DNA from: Kiritimatiellia bacterium
Lineage (GTDB): Bacteria > Verrucomicrobiota > Kiritimatiellia > B70-G9
Reading direction: 5' to 3'
DNA length: 9,711 bases
NCBI GenBank assembly: GCA_012961745.1
Contig: DTYT01000241.1
Coordinates: forward strand, 1 to 9,711
Made by a program: the position numbers and the translations under genes. The notes under the pieces are model-generated. The model made no database searches and was not told where the DNA came from. It saw only the letters and a list, made by a program, of their open reading frames with translations. Positions 1-6,610 of this stretch are shown one piece after another. Position 1 is the first letter of the stretch; each line of letters starts with the position of its first letter.

Positions 1-288
1 CAGGCGTGTATCCCGGGCCGGATACCGGTCATAGAACGTGAGCAGGATGACACGGGGCACCCGCAGGTTCAATCGCACGCCGTGGAGCAGATCGGGGCCG
101 GTGTAGCGGGCGGAAAAATTGCACCACTCCCAGAAACCGAAGGTCTGAAATTCTCCCCGTTCCTCGTGGACCACACGGGCATGACCGCAGTACAGCAAAG
201 ACAGAGCCCTTTTCACCCCGCAGATGTTCACTGCCTGCCACAGGCGATTGAGCACCAAAACCCGGTACTGGTGAAGCAGTTCCGCCAT
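1..288 (-). CDS. HNH endonuclease family protein, N-terminal part (cut by window edge)
   Basis: An open frame of 96 codons runs from an ATG at 288 off the left edge without a stop. The translation opens with a VLVLNRLWQAVNIC segment followed by KRALSLLYCGHARVV, and ends with VPRVILLTFYDRYP just before the edge. This order (short 'LVLN...VN' strand, 'KRAL.LL..G.A.VV' helix, then 'R.P.VI.L' ) is the usual N-terminal region of a widespread family of stand-alone HNH endonuclease-like proteins, in which the zinc-binding CxxC and HNH nuclease core follow directly. That core would lie outside the window, so catalytic residues cannot be checked. An AGG lies 9 nt before the ATG, a modest ribosome binding site. 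The upstream 245 bp hold no gene. The family is often chromosomal housekeeping of unknown role rather than a restriction enzyme. The assignment rests on recalled family pattern and is moderately sure. Confidence 0.7.
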   Translation of the reverse strand, partial: MAELLHQYRVLVLNRLWQAVNICGVKRALSLLYCGHARVVHEERGEFQTFGFWEWCNFSARYTGPDLLHGVRLNLRVPRVILLTFYDRYPARDTRL

Positions 289-323
289 TGCGCGCAGCCT
301 CGGCTGCCGGTCGTGGGCTAAAG

Positions 324-350
324 ATTATCCCGATTATTCGGGCAGTTCAA
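324..350 (-). promoter_or_regulatory. Weak promoter-like element with a dyad between the hexamers, upstream of the HNH gene
   Basis: Read on the minus strand, a TTGAAC -35-like hexamer (345-350) and a GATAAT -10-like hexamer (324-329) flank a short 15-bp spacer. A perfect dyad, CCCGA-TTAT-TCGGG (329-342), fills most of the spacer and overlaps the first base of the -10. A dyad in this place could be an operator for a repressor or activator of the HNH gene, which starts 36 bp downstream. The spacer is shorter than the 17 bp optimum, so this may not be a working sigma70 promoter. Confidence 0.3.
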
Positions 351-401
351 GCGTCAGCCGGCAGGTCGCTGGACGACCGGGGTGCCGTGAGCAATCGCAG
401 C

Positions 402-420
402 TTCCCGCAGGAGTCGGGAA
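402..420. repeat. Small inverted repeat in the 289-533 intergenic gap
   Basis: TTCCCG (402-407) and CGGGAA (415-420) are perfect inverted arms around a 7-nt loop. A second short dyad, TCCCG-GTTCA-CGGGA, lies at 465-479. Both fall between the sugar transferase stop (534) and the HNH gene, where a terminator for the former would be expected, but neither is followed by a T-run on the minus strand. They could be factor-independent terminators of a weak kind or chance hairpins in GC-rich DNA. Nothing else is recognisable in this gap. Confidence 0.25.
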
Positions 421-533
421 CAACCGGCATCCATCTCTGCGGTGGGTAGCGGCAACCTGCGCAATCCCGGTTCACGGGACCCGCGACCCTCCCCCTGCCG
501 GTGGGGCGGCCGGTCCGGCGGTGAATTGCCCGC

Positions 534-1943
534 TCAACAGGCGTTCTTGCGGCTGAACAGAGTACGCAGGATGATTTTCAGATCAAAAAGGAGCGACCAG
601 TTTTCCAGATAATACAGGTCGTACTTTATTCGCTCCCTCAGGCTGGTGTTGCCGCGCAGCCCGTTGACTTGGGCCCAACCGGTCATTCCGGGCCGGGAAA
701 CATGCCGCCACATGTATTTTCCAATGTCCCCGCGGAATTTTTCCACGAATTCGGGACGCTCCGGCCGGGGACCCACCAGGCTCATATCCCCCTTGAGGAC
801 ATTCCAGAATTGGGGAAGCTCGTCGAGGTTGTGGCGCCGCAGAAAGGAACCGATGGGAGTACAGCGCGGGTCGTCCGGCACTGCCCACACCGGCCCGGTT
901 TCCTTCTCGGCGTCTACCCGCATGGTGCGCAGCTTGTAGATGGTAAAGATGCGCCCGTGCTCACCGCAGCGCTCCTGACGGTAGAAGACCGGCCCGGGCG
1001 ACTGGCGCTTGATCAGGGGCGCGGCGGCGGCCGTAACCGGGACGGATACCACCAGCCCGACGACCGCGCCCACGATATCCTCGATGCGCTTGATGACCCG
1101 GTTCCAGAAATAGTCCAGCGGCCACTTCTTGAGTCCCAGCACGGGAATGCCCGCCAGGTTTTGGATTTCCACGTCGGTGGTCAAGATGCGGAAGAGATCC
1201 GGTACCATGAGAAAATCTACCAGCTCCTTTTCGCAAGCCAGCATCAGGCGCAACATTTTCTCGCGCGGCAACGCGGTATCCACCAGGACCAGCCGGTTGA
1301 AGTGGTGCCGGTGCACAAGCCTTTCAACCTCATCCACCGACCCGAGAATCTCGCCCGGATCGATACCGGGGGAGACCTTCTCCCCTCCGGTGGTGAGAAA
1401 TCCGACCACGGCGGCGCGCATCCGGGGATCGTCCTGGATCGCCTTGCGCATACGGACCGCCACCTGGTCGGTTCCGGCGATGGCCACCCTGCTGGAAGGG
1501 GGCATCCGCCGCGCCACTACTTCTTCCAGCCGGTACAACAGGCCGCGTTCGGCGCTTACCAGGATCAGGATGGTCGCCAGGGAGATCGCCACGGTGAGGC
1601 GTGAGTAGGGCGGCTCGGTGCGGATGGCGAATGCCAGCGCTATGGTCAACAGTATCCCCAGAATAGTCGCCTTGGTAATGCGCGGCAGGCAATCCGCGAA
1701 GGGTGTGGATTGGGGACGGACGTACAATCCCAGCGAGCGGTATATGAACAACAGCAGCAGGGTGCCGACAGCGGCGCCGTAGACGTACATGGTGGTAGGC
1801 GGCAGGCCTTCGTGGAACAGCGGTATCCAGCCGCTGCGGAAGCGCAGCCACCAGGCCAACATGAATCCGCCGAAAACCGCCAGGGAGTCAGCGATCACCG
1901 CGGTCAGGCTGCTCATCACGTCGAATGTGTCCCTCGGCCGCAT
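534..1943 (-). CDS. Exopolysaccharide-type polyprenyl-phosphate sugar-1-phosphate transferase (initiating phosphoglycosyl transferase)
   Basis: The 469-residue product fits the family of membrane enzymes that move a sugar-1-phosphate from a nucleotide sugar to undecaprenyl phosphate, the first step of capsule, exopolysaccharide or O-antigen synthesis. Four membrane helices lie near residues 12-33, 50-70, 89-108 and 115-132. A Rossmann-like soluble region beginning RVAIAGTDQ follows near 152. A re-entrant hydrophobic helix (about 286-309) leads into the catalytic bacterial sugar transferase domain, with KLRTMR near 337, DELPQFWNVLKGDMSLVGPR from 374 (the catalytic Asp-Glu pair is D374-E375) and RPGMTGWAQVNGLRG near 417. 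I chose the ATG at 1943. A GAAGG lies 9 nt upstream, a promoter lies just above, and the length matches the family. A longer frame back to a GTG at 2054 has no ribosome binding site and an Arg/Pro-rich unlike-family start. The sugar specificity cannot be read. No other polysaccharide gene is adjacent, so it may act with a cluster elsewhere. Confidence 0.93.
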   Translation of the reverse strand: MRPRDTFDVMSSLTAVIADSLAVFGGFMLAWWLRFRSGWIPLFHEGLPPTTMYVYGAAVGTLLLLFIYRSLGLYVRPQSTPFADCLPRITKATILGILLTIALAFAIRTEPPYSRLTVAISLATILILVSAERGLLYRLEEVVARRMPPSSRVAIAGTDQVAVRMRKAIQDDPRMRAAVVGFLTTGGEKVSPGIDPGEILGSVDEVERLVHRHHFNRLVLVDTALPREKMLRLMLACEKELVDFLMVPDLFRILTTDVEIQNLAGIPVLGLKKWPLDYFWNRVIKRIEDIVGAVVGLVVSVPVTAAAAPLIKRQSPGPVFYRQERCGEHGRIFTIYKLRTMRVDAEKETGPVWAVPDDPRCTPIGSFLRRHNLDELPQFWNVLKGDMSLVGPRPERPEFVEKFRGDIGKYMWRHVSRPGMTGWAQVNGLRGNTSLRERIKYDLYYLENWSLLFDLKIILRTLFSRKNAC

Positions 1944-1963
1944 CTTCGAGAACCTTCGAGAAC
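1944..1963 (-). repeat. 10-bp tandem direct repeat spanning the ribosome binding site
   Basis: Two exact copies of GTTCTCGAAG (minus-strand reading) stand head to tail directly before the ATG of the sugar transferase. The junction between them creates the GAAGG Shine-Dalgarno. Gain or loss of one unit would remove or duplicate the ribosome binding site. Two copies alone may be chance or a past slippage event. Confidence 0.6.
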
Positions 1964-1965
1964 CT

Positions 1966-1994
1966 AGGATACCGTGTGCCGGCGTGTCCCACAA
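1966..1994 (-). promoter_or_regulatory. Candidate sigma70 promoter of the sugar transferase
   Basis: On the minus strand, TTGTGG (1989-1994) and TATCCT (1966-1971) are separated by exactly 17 bp. The -10 matches the consensus at four of six positions and the -35 at the first three. Transcription would begin near 1959, giving a very short leader of about 16 nt that consists almost only of the tandem repeat and Shine-Dalgarno. It lies in the 144-bp gap between the histidine kinase stop and this gene, which suggests independent transcription. Confidence 0.4.
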
Positions 1995-2087
1995 GTACCG
2001 CGCCTGGATCGGCGGCCGGAGATGGGGCCGTCGGAAGGCGATTCCTCTTCTCACGCGACCGGTTGCCGCTGCTGGAGGAAGCCGGCC

Positions 2088-3929
2088 CTATTCCAACCGC
2101 AGCCCGGATTGCCTGGCGTCTGTGGTGTGAGGCCCGGCGCGGTCGGGGTGATCCTCCGCGGGGGGGCGCCTTGCGCGTCCCTCCCCTGAACAGGGCAGGT
2201 AGACGCGCACCTCGGTACCCATTCCGGGGGTGGAGTCGAGTTCCACATATCCTTGATGCTGGCGGACGATACCGTAGACCGTTGACAGTCCCAGGCCGCT
2301 CCCCGAATCGGTCTTAGTGGTGAAAAAAGGCTCGAAAGCCCTTTCCTTGACTTCCGGATCCATGCCCGTGCCGGTATCCCGGACCGCAAGCACCACATAA
2401 TCGCCCGGGTTGATGCCGAGGCGGCTGCGGATATCCTGGGGGCCGATGGCGATACGTTCGGTGCGTATCAGCAAGCTGCCGCCGCGGGGCATCGCGTCGC
2501 GTGCATTCACCGCCAGGTTCATGATAACCTGTTCCATCTGACCGACGTCGGCCACCACCGGCGCATCGGCAGCGGCCAATTCGGTGCGCAACTTGATATC
2601 CGGGCCCAGCGTCCGCTGGAGGATACTGCTCATGTTTTGTGCAATGTGATCCAGGATGACCGGTTGCGGGTGGACTGCTTCCGGCTTGCTGAGGGACACC
2701 AGCCGGCGTGCCAAGCGGGTCCCGCTCGTCGCCGCACGGAGGATATGCTTGATATCGGCGCGGATTTCGTCGGATATATCCGTGCGGCTGAGCAGGTCTT
2801 CCGCCATCCCCGTGACGGTGGTCAGGAGGTTATTGAAATCGTGGGCGATCCCGGCGGAGAGCCGGGTGACACATTCCATCTTCTGCATCTGCAGGAACCG
2901 GTTTTCCAGTTCCAGCTCGTGGGTGACGTCACGCAGTACGGCTACGAAGTTGGTCACGCGGCCGTGCTCGTCGCGCAGGGGAGAGACAGAAGCCCGGATA
3001 TGGCGCGTACGGTTGTCCTTTTTCAGCGTTATCCGTCCCTGCCAAGGGCGGCCGTCTGAAAGGCAGGCCTGAATCCCGGGGGGGCTGTAGTCCCAAGGGT
3101 ACTCACTGCGAAGCGCCTGTATGTTCCGCCCCAGAATCCGGGATTGGGGAATGCCGACCACCTTCTCGAAGCCGGGATTGCAATAGATCACGCGGCCGTG
3201 CGCGTCGGAGATGGCGATCCCTTCCAGCGCCTGTTCCACCGCGGCCGCCAGCCGGGCACGCTCAGCCTCGACCCGCCGGGATTCGGTCACATCCCGGCAG
3301 AGGGCGATAACCGTTTCGCCAGTCAGGGGACTGAGACGGGCTTCAAATACCCTGGGTTCTCCGTTCAGGGTGGTCAGTTCGTATTCGAACTGTACGGGAG
3401 CCCGTGTGAGAAGACACTTGCGCACCGCCTTCATGGCCGGCTCGGAGACTTCGCGCGGCAGCACGTCGCTGATCCTCCTGCCGAGGAACTTTTCGGCGGG
3501 AAGTGTCAGCAGGTCATCCTCGGGTGTGTGGTAACTCAGGATGCGTCCCTCCCGGGAAATCCGGAAGGCCAGATCAGGAAGCACGCGCAGGAGGGCCTGG
3601 AGTTGTCCCTTACGCCGACTCAGGGCATGCGACATCACCTGGAGTCGCAGCATGCTGCGGTAGGTCAGGTAGTGAATGAGCAGCGCGGTCGCCAGTACGT
3701 ATATCCATCCTTGAAGGACCAGTACCGTTCCCAGGTCATGATCCTGGAGCACGAGGCGCAGAATGGAGGTCGAAACAATTGCCCAGGCGCCCGCGACCAG
3801 AAGATAGATGGCGGTTATGCGGAGCGCCTGCTTTTCCGGTTGCCTGCGTTGCGGCGGGGAAGGTTTGGTATCGTTCTCAACGATCACCGACTGGTCTCCC
3901 GGTGTTGTCCGCCGACTGGCAATCTCCAC
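2088..3929 (-). CDS. Membrane sensor histidine kinase with two PAS domains
   Basis: This 613-residue protein is a two-component sensor kinase that autophosphorylates a histidine with ATP. Two membrane helices lie at about residues 38-60 and 68-90 with only a short loop between them, so there is no large external sensor domain. Two PAS domains follow (about 113-215 and 229-337), the probable sensing modules. The dimerisation and phosphoacceptor helix carries GIAHDFNNLL with H363. The ATPase has an N-box NLAVNARDAM (471-480), DTGTGM (518-523), FEPFFTT (532-538) and GSGLGLS (543-549), all intact. It starts at a GTG (3929) with AGAGG 9 nt upstream. The 34 residues after the ATPase are Arg/Pro-rich and match nothing I know. 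Many relatives carry a fused receiver domain here, but this one does not, and no response regulator gene is visible in the window. The partner and signal are therefore unknown. Confidence 0.93.
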   Translation of the reverse strand: MEIASRRTTPGDQSVIVENDTKPSPPQRRQPEKQALRITAIYLLVAGAWAIVSTSILRLVLQDHDLGTVLVLQGWIYVLATALLIHYLTYRSMLRLQVMSHALSRRKGQLQALLRVLPDLAFRISREGRILSYHTPEDDLLTLPAEKFLGRRISDVLPREVSEPAMKAVRKCLLTRAPVQFEYELTTLNGEPRVFEARLSPLTGETVIALCRDVTESRRVEAERARLAAAVEQALEGIAISDAHGRVIYCNPGFEKVVGIPQSRILGRNIQALRSEYPWDYSPPGIQACLSDGRPWQGRITLKKDNRTRHIRASVSPLRDEHGRVTNFVAVLRDVTHELELENRFLQMQKMECVTRLSAGIAHDFNNLLTTVTGMAEDLLSRTDISDEIRADIKHILRAATSGTRLARRLVSLSKPEAVHPQPVILDHIAQNMSSILQRTLGPDIKLRTELAAADAPVVADVGQMEQVIMNLAVNARDAMPRGGSLLIRTERIAIGPQDIRSRLGINPGDYVVLAVRDTGTGMDPEVKERAFEPFFTTKTDSGSGLGLSTVYGIVRQHQGYVELDSTPGMGTEVRVYLPCSGEGRARRPPAEDHPDRAGPHTTDARQSGLRLE

Positions 3930-3947
3930 GCTAGGCTACCTCTACTC

Positions 3948-3977
3948 TTTATACTACAGGTATGGGATCTTTTGCAA
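3948..3977 (-). promoter_or_regulatory. Candidate sigma70 promoter of the histidine kinase
   Basis: On the minus strand, TTGCAA (3972-3977) and TATAAA (3948-3953) are separated by 18 bp. The -10 matches the consensus at five of six positions. Transcription would start near 3941, about a dozen bases before the GTG and just above or at the AGAGG ribosome binding site. The leader would be very short, as for the sugar transferase. Confidence 0.45.
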
Positions 3978-3979
3978 GG

Positions 3980-4022
3980 AAAAAATGGGAACCAATATCG
4001 TCACCGCAGTGGCACTGTTTCC
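3980..4022 (-). terminator. Possible rho-independent terminator after transketolase
   Basis: On the minus strand, GGAAAC (4017-4022) can pair with GTTCCC (3987-3992) with one mismatch, enclosing a small inner CAGT-GCC-ACTG hairpin. A run of six T follows (3980-3985) after one A. The stem is imperfect and the loop long, so the call is weak. The T-run in the right place, 43-85 bp past the transketolase stop, is what supports it. Confidence 0.3.
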
Positions 4023-4064
4023 AAACCGCCGTCCCGCGCAGAACCCCGCGTGCCCTTGGCGGAC

Positions 4065-6113
4065 TCACAGCCGATGGCGTATTGCGGCCAGAATACTCCC
4101 CGTATCCAGGCCGAATTTGCGGCGCAGGCACTTCCAGGGACCGGAGAGGCCGAAAGCTTCCACGGTGACGAAGCAGGCCTCGGGGCCTGCATACCGCTCC
4201 CATCCGGTACGGCGTCCGGCTTCAACCACGACCTTGAGGGCGCCCTCAGGGCCCAGAACCGACCGGCGGTAGTCATGGGGTTGCTCATCAAAGAGTTCCC
4301 ACGAGGGGAAACTTACCACGCGTACCCGGCGCCCCTCGCCGGCGAGGATGCGGCCTGCCGCCAAGGAGGGGTTCACTTCCGACCCGGAAGCCAGAATCAC
4401 CAGTTCGGGCGGTGACTGGTTCTCCCAGAGAACGTAGGCTCCTTTCCGTGTCAGTGCCGCCGGAGCGCACCGCGAGCGGTCGAGTACCGGCACCTTCTGT
4501 CGGGTGAGAAGCAGGGCGGTGGGCCCGGTCAGCCGGGTGAGCGCGATCCTCCAAGCCTCCACAGCCTCATTGGCGTCGGCAGGGCGGATAGTGGTCAGCC
4601 CGGGGATGATGCGCAGCGAAACGATCTGCTCGACAGGCTGGTGGGTGGGGCCGTCTTCCCCGACAAAGATGCTGTCATGGGTGAATACATAGATGACCGG
4701 CAACTTCATCAGGGCAGCCATACGAATCGCCGGCCGGAGGTAGTCCGCAAAGACCAGGAAAGTTCCCCCATAGACCCGCAGCCCACCATGTAGAGCCATC
4801 CCGTTGAGAATGGCACCCATTGCATGCTCTCGGACACCGAAGTGAATATTCCGGCCGGAAAAGTCCCCGGGAGCAATGGAGGCGGCGTTCGCAATTACGG
4901 TATTGTTACTGGGCCCCAGGTCGGCTGAGCCTCCCAGCAGATTGGGCATGTGGGCCGCCGCTACCTGGAGAAAGGCCCCGGCGGCCTTGCGGGTGGCTAT
5001 CTCCTCCCCCGGCGAAAAACGGGGCAGAGCATCCTCGAGGCGTGTCGGGCCGGTCAGGGAGTGGAACTCTTTCCACTGCCGCTGGAACTCCGGTTCTTCC
5101 TGCTCGAGGCGCCGGAACTCGGATTTCCAGGACCGATAGAAGGGCTCCAGTGCGCGGCGGCGCAGAGCGAAGATTTCCCGGACGCGTTCCGGAATATGGA
5201 ACTGGCGATCGGAGGGGAGGCCCAGATTCTGCTTGAGCAGTCGCACCTCTGCCGCACCGAGGGGAGCGCCGTGACTGGCGGCGGCGTCCTGTACGTGGGG
5301 GGCCCCCCAACCGATGTGGGTATGGGTGATCAGCAGAACGGGTCTTTCGGCCTCGCGGCGGGCTTCGGACAACGCCTCGGAGATGGCCCGGATGTCATGG
5401 CCGTCCACTTCCATCACCCGCCAATCGTAGGAGATGAAACGCTGGCGGATGTCTTCCGCCCAGGCCAGCGCCGTGGGCCCCTCGATGGTGACCCGGTTGG
5501 AATCGTAAATGAGAATCAGCTTATGCAGTTGGAGGTGACCGGCCAGAGAGAAAACCTCGTGGGATATCCCCTCCATCATGTCACCGTCGCTGGCCAGAAC
5601 GAAGATGTGGTGGTCCACGATCTTGCGGCCCCAGCGGTTGAAGCGCTGCGCCAGTATCGCCTCGGCCAGTGCCATTCCCACTCCGTTACCGCATCCCTGC
5701 CCCAGGGGCCCGGTGGTGGTTTCCACGCCGGGTGTTCGTCCGACCTCCGGATGTCCCGGGGTGATGCTGCCCACCTGCCGGAAGTTCTTCAGATCTTCGA
5801 GATTGAGCCGATACCCCGCTAGGTGAAGCAATGCATAGAGCAAGGCCGAAGCGTGACCGGCGGAAAGAACGAAGCGGTCGCGGTCGGGCCACTGGGGATC
5901 ATCCGGCCAGTACTTAAGATGGCGGAGAAACAGCGTGGCGGCCACATCAGCCATTCCCAGCGGACCGCCGGGATGTCCGGATTGTGCACGTTCGACCGCA
6001 TCCGCCACCAGGCAGCGGACCGTGTTTGCGGCCAGACGAATATCTTCCACGCTGAAAGCACAATCAGGCTTCAGCGGCACACTGGTTTTCTGCGGTACCG
6101 CTTGTTCGCTCAT
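4065..6113 (-). CDS. tkt: Transketolase
   Basis: This is a full-length thiamine-diphosphate transketolase (682 residues, the usual size), which moves two-carbon ketol units between sugar phosphates in the cytosolic non-oxidative pentose phosphate pathway. The N-terminal diphosphate domain shows SGHPGGPLGMAD (45-56), TGPLGQG (134-140), SDGDMMEG (175-182) with the metal-binding Asp, and IYDSN (202-206). The middle domain has GGSADLGPSNNT (394-405), HFGVREHAMG (424-433) with the catalytic glutamate E429, and FTHDSIFVGEDGPTHQPVEQ (477-496). The C-terminal domain carries LASGSEV and a VVEAG...GWERYAG segment. The ATG at 6113 has AGG 6 nt upstream. The gene stands alone with no Calvin-cycle or pentose-phosphate neighbours, so a housekeeping copy is the simplest reading. 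All key residues appear present. Confidence 0.97.
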   Translation of the reverse strand: MSEQAVPQKTSVPLKPDCAFSVEDIRLAANTVRCLVADAVERAQSGHPGGPLGMADVAATLFLRHLKYWPDDPQWPDRDRFVLSAGHASALLYALLHLAGYRLNLEDLKNFRQVGSITPGHPEVGRTPGVETTTGPLGQGCGNGVGMALAEAILAQRFNRWGRKIVDHHIFVLASDGDMMEGISHEVFSLAGHLQLHKLILIYDSNRVTIEGPTALAWAEDIRQRFISYDWRVMEVDGHDIRAISEALSEARREAERPVLLITHTHIGWGAPHVQDAAASHGAPLGAAEVRLLKQNLGLPSDRQFHIPERVREIFALRRRALEPFYRSWKSEFRRLEQEEPEFQRQWKEFHSLTGPTRLEDALPRFSPGEEIATRKAAGAFLQVAAAHMPNLLGGSADLGPSNNTVIANAASIAPGDFSGRNIHFGVREHAMGAILNGMALHGGLRVYGGTFLVFADYLRPAIRMAALMKLPVIYVFTHDSIFVGEDGPTHQPVEQIVSLRIIPGLTTIRPADANEAVEAWRIALTRLTGPTALLLTRQKVPVLDRSRCAPAALTRKGAYVLWENQSPPELVILASGSEVNPSLAAGRILAGEGRRVRVVSFPSWELFDEQPHDYRRSVLGPEGALKVVVEAGRRTGWERYAGPEACFVTVEAFGLSGPWKCLRRKFGLDTGSILAAIRHRL

Positions 6114-6119
6114 AAACGA

Positions 6120-6135
6120 CCTGCGGGCTGCCCGC
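6120..6135 (-). promoter_or_regulatory. Shine-Dalgarno with abutting perfect hairpin, upstream of transketolase
   Basis: GCGGGC and GCCCGC form a perfect odd-centred inverted repeat (6123-6135) that ends immediately next to the AGG Shine-Dalgarno (6120-6122) of transketolase. In the transcript this makes a five-base GC stem with a three-base loop touching the ribosome entry site. It could lower initiation or act as a protein or antisense target. A chance GC-rich hairpin is also possible. Confidence 0.4.
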
Positions 6136-6152
6136 GCCGACGAGACCGCATC

Positions 6153-6180
6153 ACTATCAGAGCCGCATGTGAAAAATCAA
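6153..6180 (-). promoter_or_regulatory. Candidate promoter of transketolase
   Basis: On the minus strand, TTGATT (6175-6180) and GATAGT (6153-6158) lie 16 bp apart, each matching four of six consensus positions. The start would be near 6146 and the leader would include the hairpin next to the Shine-Dalgarno. The region is clearly less GC-rich than its flanks, which favours a promoter. Confidence 0.35.
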
Positions 6181-6188
6181 GCCCCTTG
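6172..6188 (-). terminator. Weak terminator-like hairpin after the cupin gene
   Basis: On the minus strand CAAG-GGG-CTTG (6178-6188) is followed by A and five T (6172-6177). The stem is only four pairs, so it is a poor terminator. It overlaps the -35 element proposed for transketolase, and both readings cannot be equally important. Confidence 0.22.
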
Positions 6189-6277
6189 TTCCTTTTGCCG
6201 TCGGGGCTCCGCTCGGCGGCGGGGCCTCACGGGGGGGTGCCTTGCAGCGGATGCGGTCGAGGGGGGCAACCCGGCGG

Positions 6278-6300
6278 TAATGATCAGCCACGGATCATTA
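6278..6300. repeat. Perfect 8-bp inverted repeat over the cupin stop codon
   Basis: TAATGATC (6278-6285) and GATCATTA (6293-6300) are exact inverted arms around a 7-nt loop. The structure covers the last few codons and the TGA of the cupin gene and is AT-rich in a GC-rich setting. No T-run follows on either strand, so it is not a classical terminator. It may protect the 3' end of the mRNA, bind a regulator, or be coincidental. Confidence 0.45.
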
Positions 6301-6610
6301 TCAGCAGCATCTTGAATTTCCTGGTCGCCCGCACGGCGTGCGGCAGGTTGGCCGGCATTATAACCATCTGTCCTGCACTCAATTGGAATTTCTTTTCGGC
6401 GATGGTGATTTCCGCTTCCCCCTCCAGAACCAGCACCGTGGCATCATAAGGGGCAGTGTGTTCACTAAGACCCTGCCCGCGGTCGAAGGCAAACAGGGTC
6501 AACGTACCGCTGGCCGAGTCCACCAGTGTTCGGCTGACCACCGCGTCCGGGGAGTAGTCCACCCCGGCGGCGGCATCCACGACTACGCCTTTTGGGGCTG
6601 CTTCCGGCAC
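6284..6610 (-). CDS. Small single-domain cupin protein
   Basis: The roughly 108-residue product is a one-domain beta-barrel cupin. It shows the start VVSRTLV, then FDRGQGLSEHTAPYDATVLV leading to LEGEAEIT (motif 1), and AGQMVIMPANLPHAV (motif 2), ending FKMLLIMIR. This pattern matches a common family of small cytosolic cupins of unknown substrate. Motif 1 normally supplies two histidines and a glutamate for metal. Here the first is H51, but the second position is alanine (A53) and an aspartate (D56) stands near the acidic position. H91 of motif 2 is kept, so metal binding may be altered or lost. The start is uncertain. GTG 6610 sits only 2 nt after GAGGAGG. An in-frame CTG at 6628 has AAGGAG 6 nt upstream. 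A GTG at 6580 has AAAAGG 7 nt upstream and would give a length and N-terminus like other members. The fold is sure; the function is not. Confidence 0.85.
   Translation of the reverse strand: MPEAAPKGVVVDAAAGVDYSPDAVVSRTLVDSASGTLTLFAFDRGQGLSEHTAPYDATVLVLEGEAEITIAEKKFQLSAGQMVIMPANLPHAVRATRKFKMLLIMIRG

Noticed and set aside
307..380. Distant inverted repeat CCGGTCGT / ACGACCGG upstream of the HNH gene
   Set aside because: Eight-base arms 58 bp apart are expected by chance in GC-rich DNA and have no clear link to the promoter.
460..482. tRNA T-arm-like sequence GGTTCACGGGA
   Set aside because: No acceptor stem, anticodon arm or D-arm can be built around it on either strand.
669..1604. Plus-strand open frame of 311 codons
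   Set aside because: It is opposite the sugar transferase, which has clear catalytic motifs; the plus-strand translation shows none.
1944..2054. N-terminal extension of the sugar transferase to a GTG at 2054
   Set aside because: There is no ribosome binding site, the added 37 residues are Arg/Pro-rich and unlike the family, and a promoter candidate lies inside the extension.
3144..4415. Long open frame on the plus strand (423 codons)
   Set aside because: It runs antisense to the histidine kinase and transketolase, crosses their intergenic gap, and its translation has no domain pattern. Such frames arise readily opposite GC-rich genes.
4950..5822. Plus-strand open frame of 290 codons
   Set aside because: It is opposite conserved transketolase sequence and is a shadow of its codon usage.
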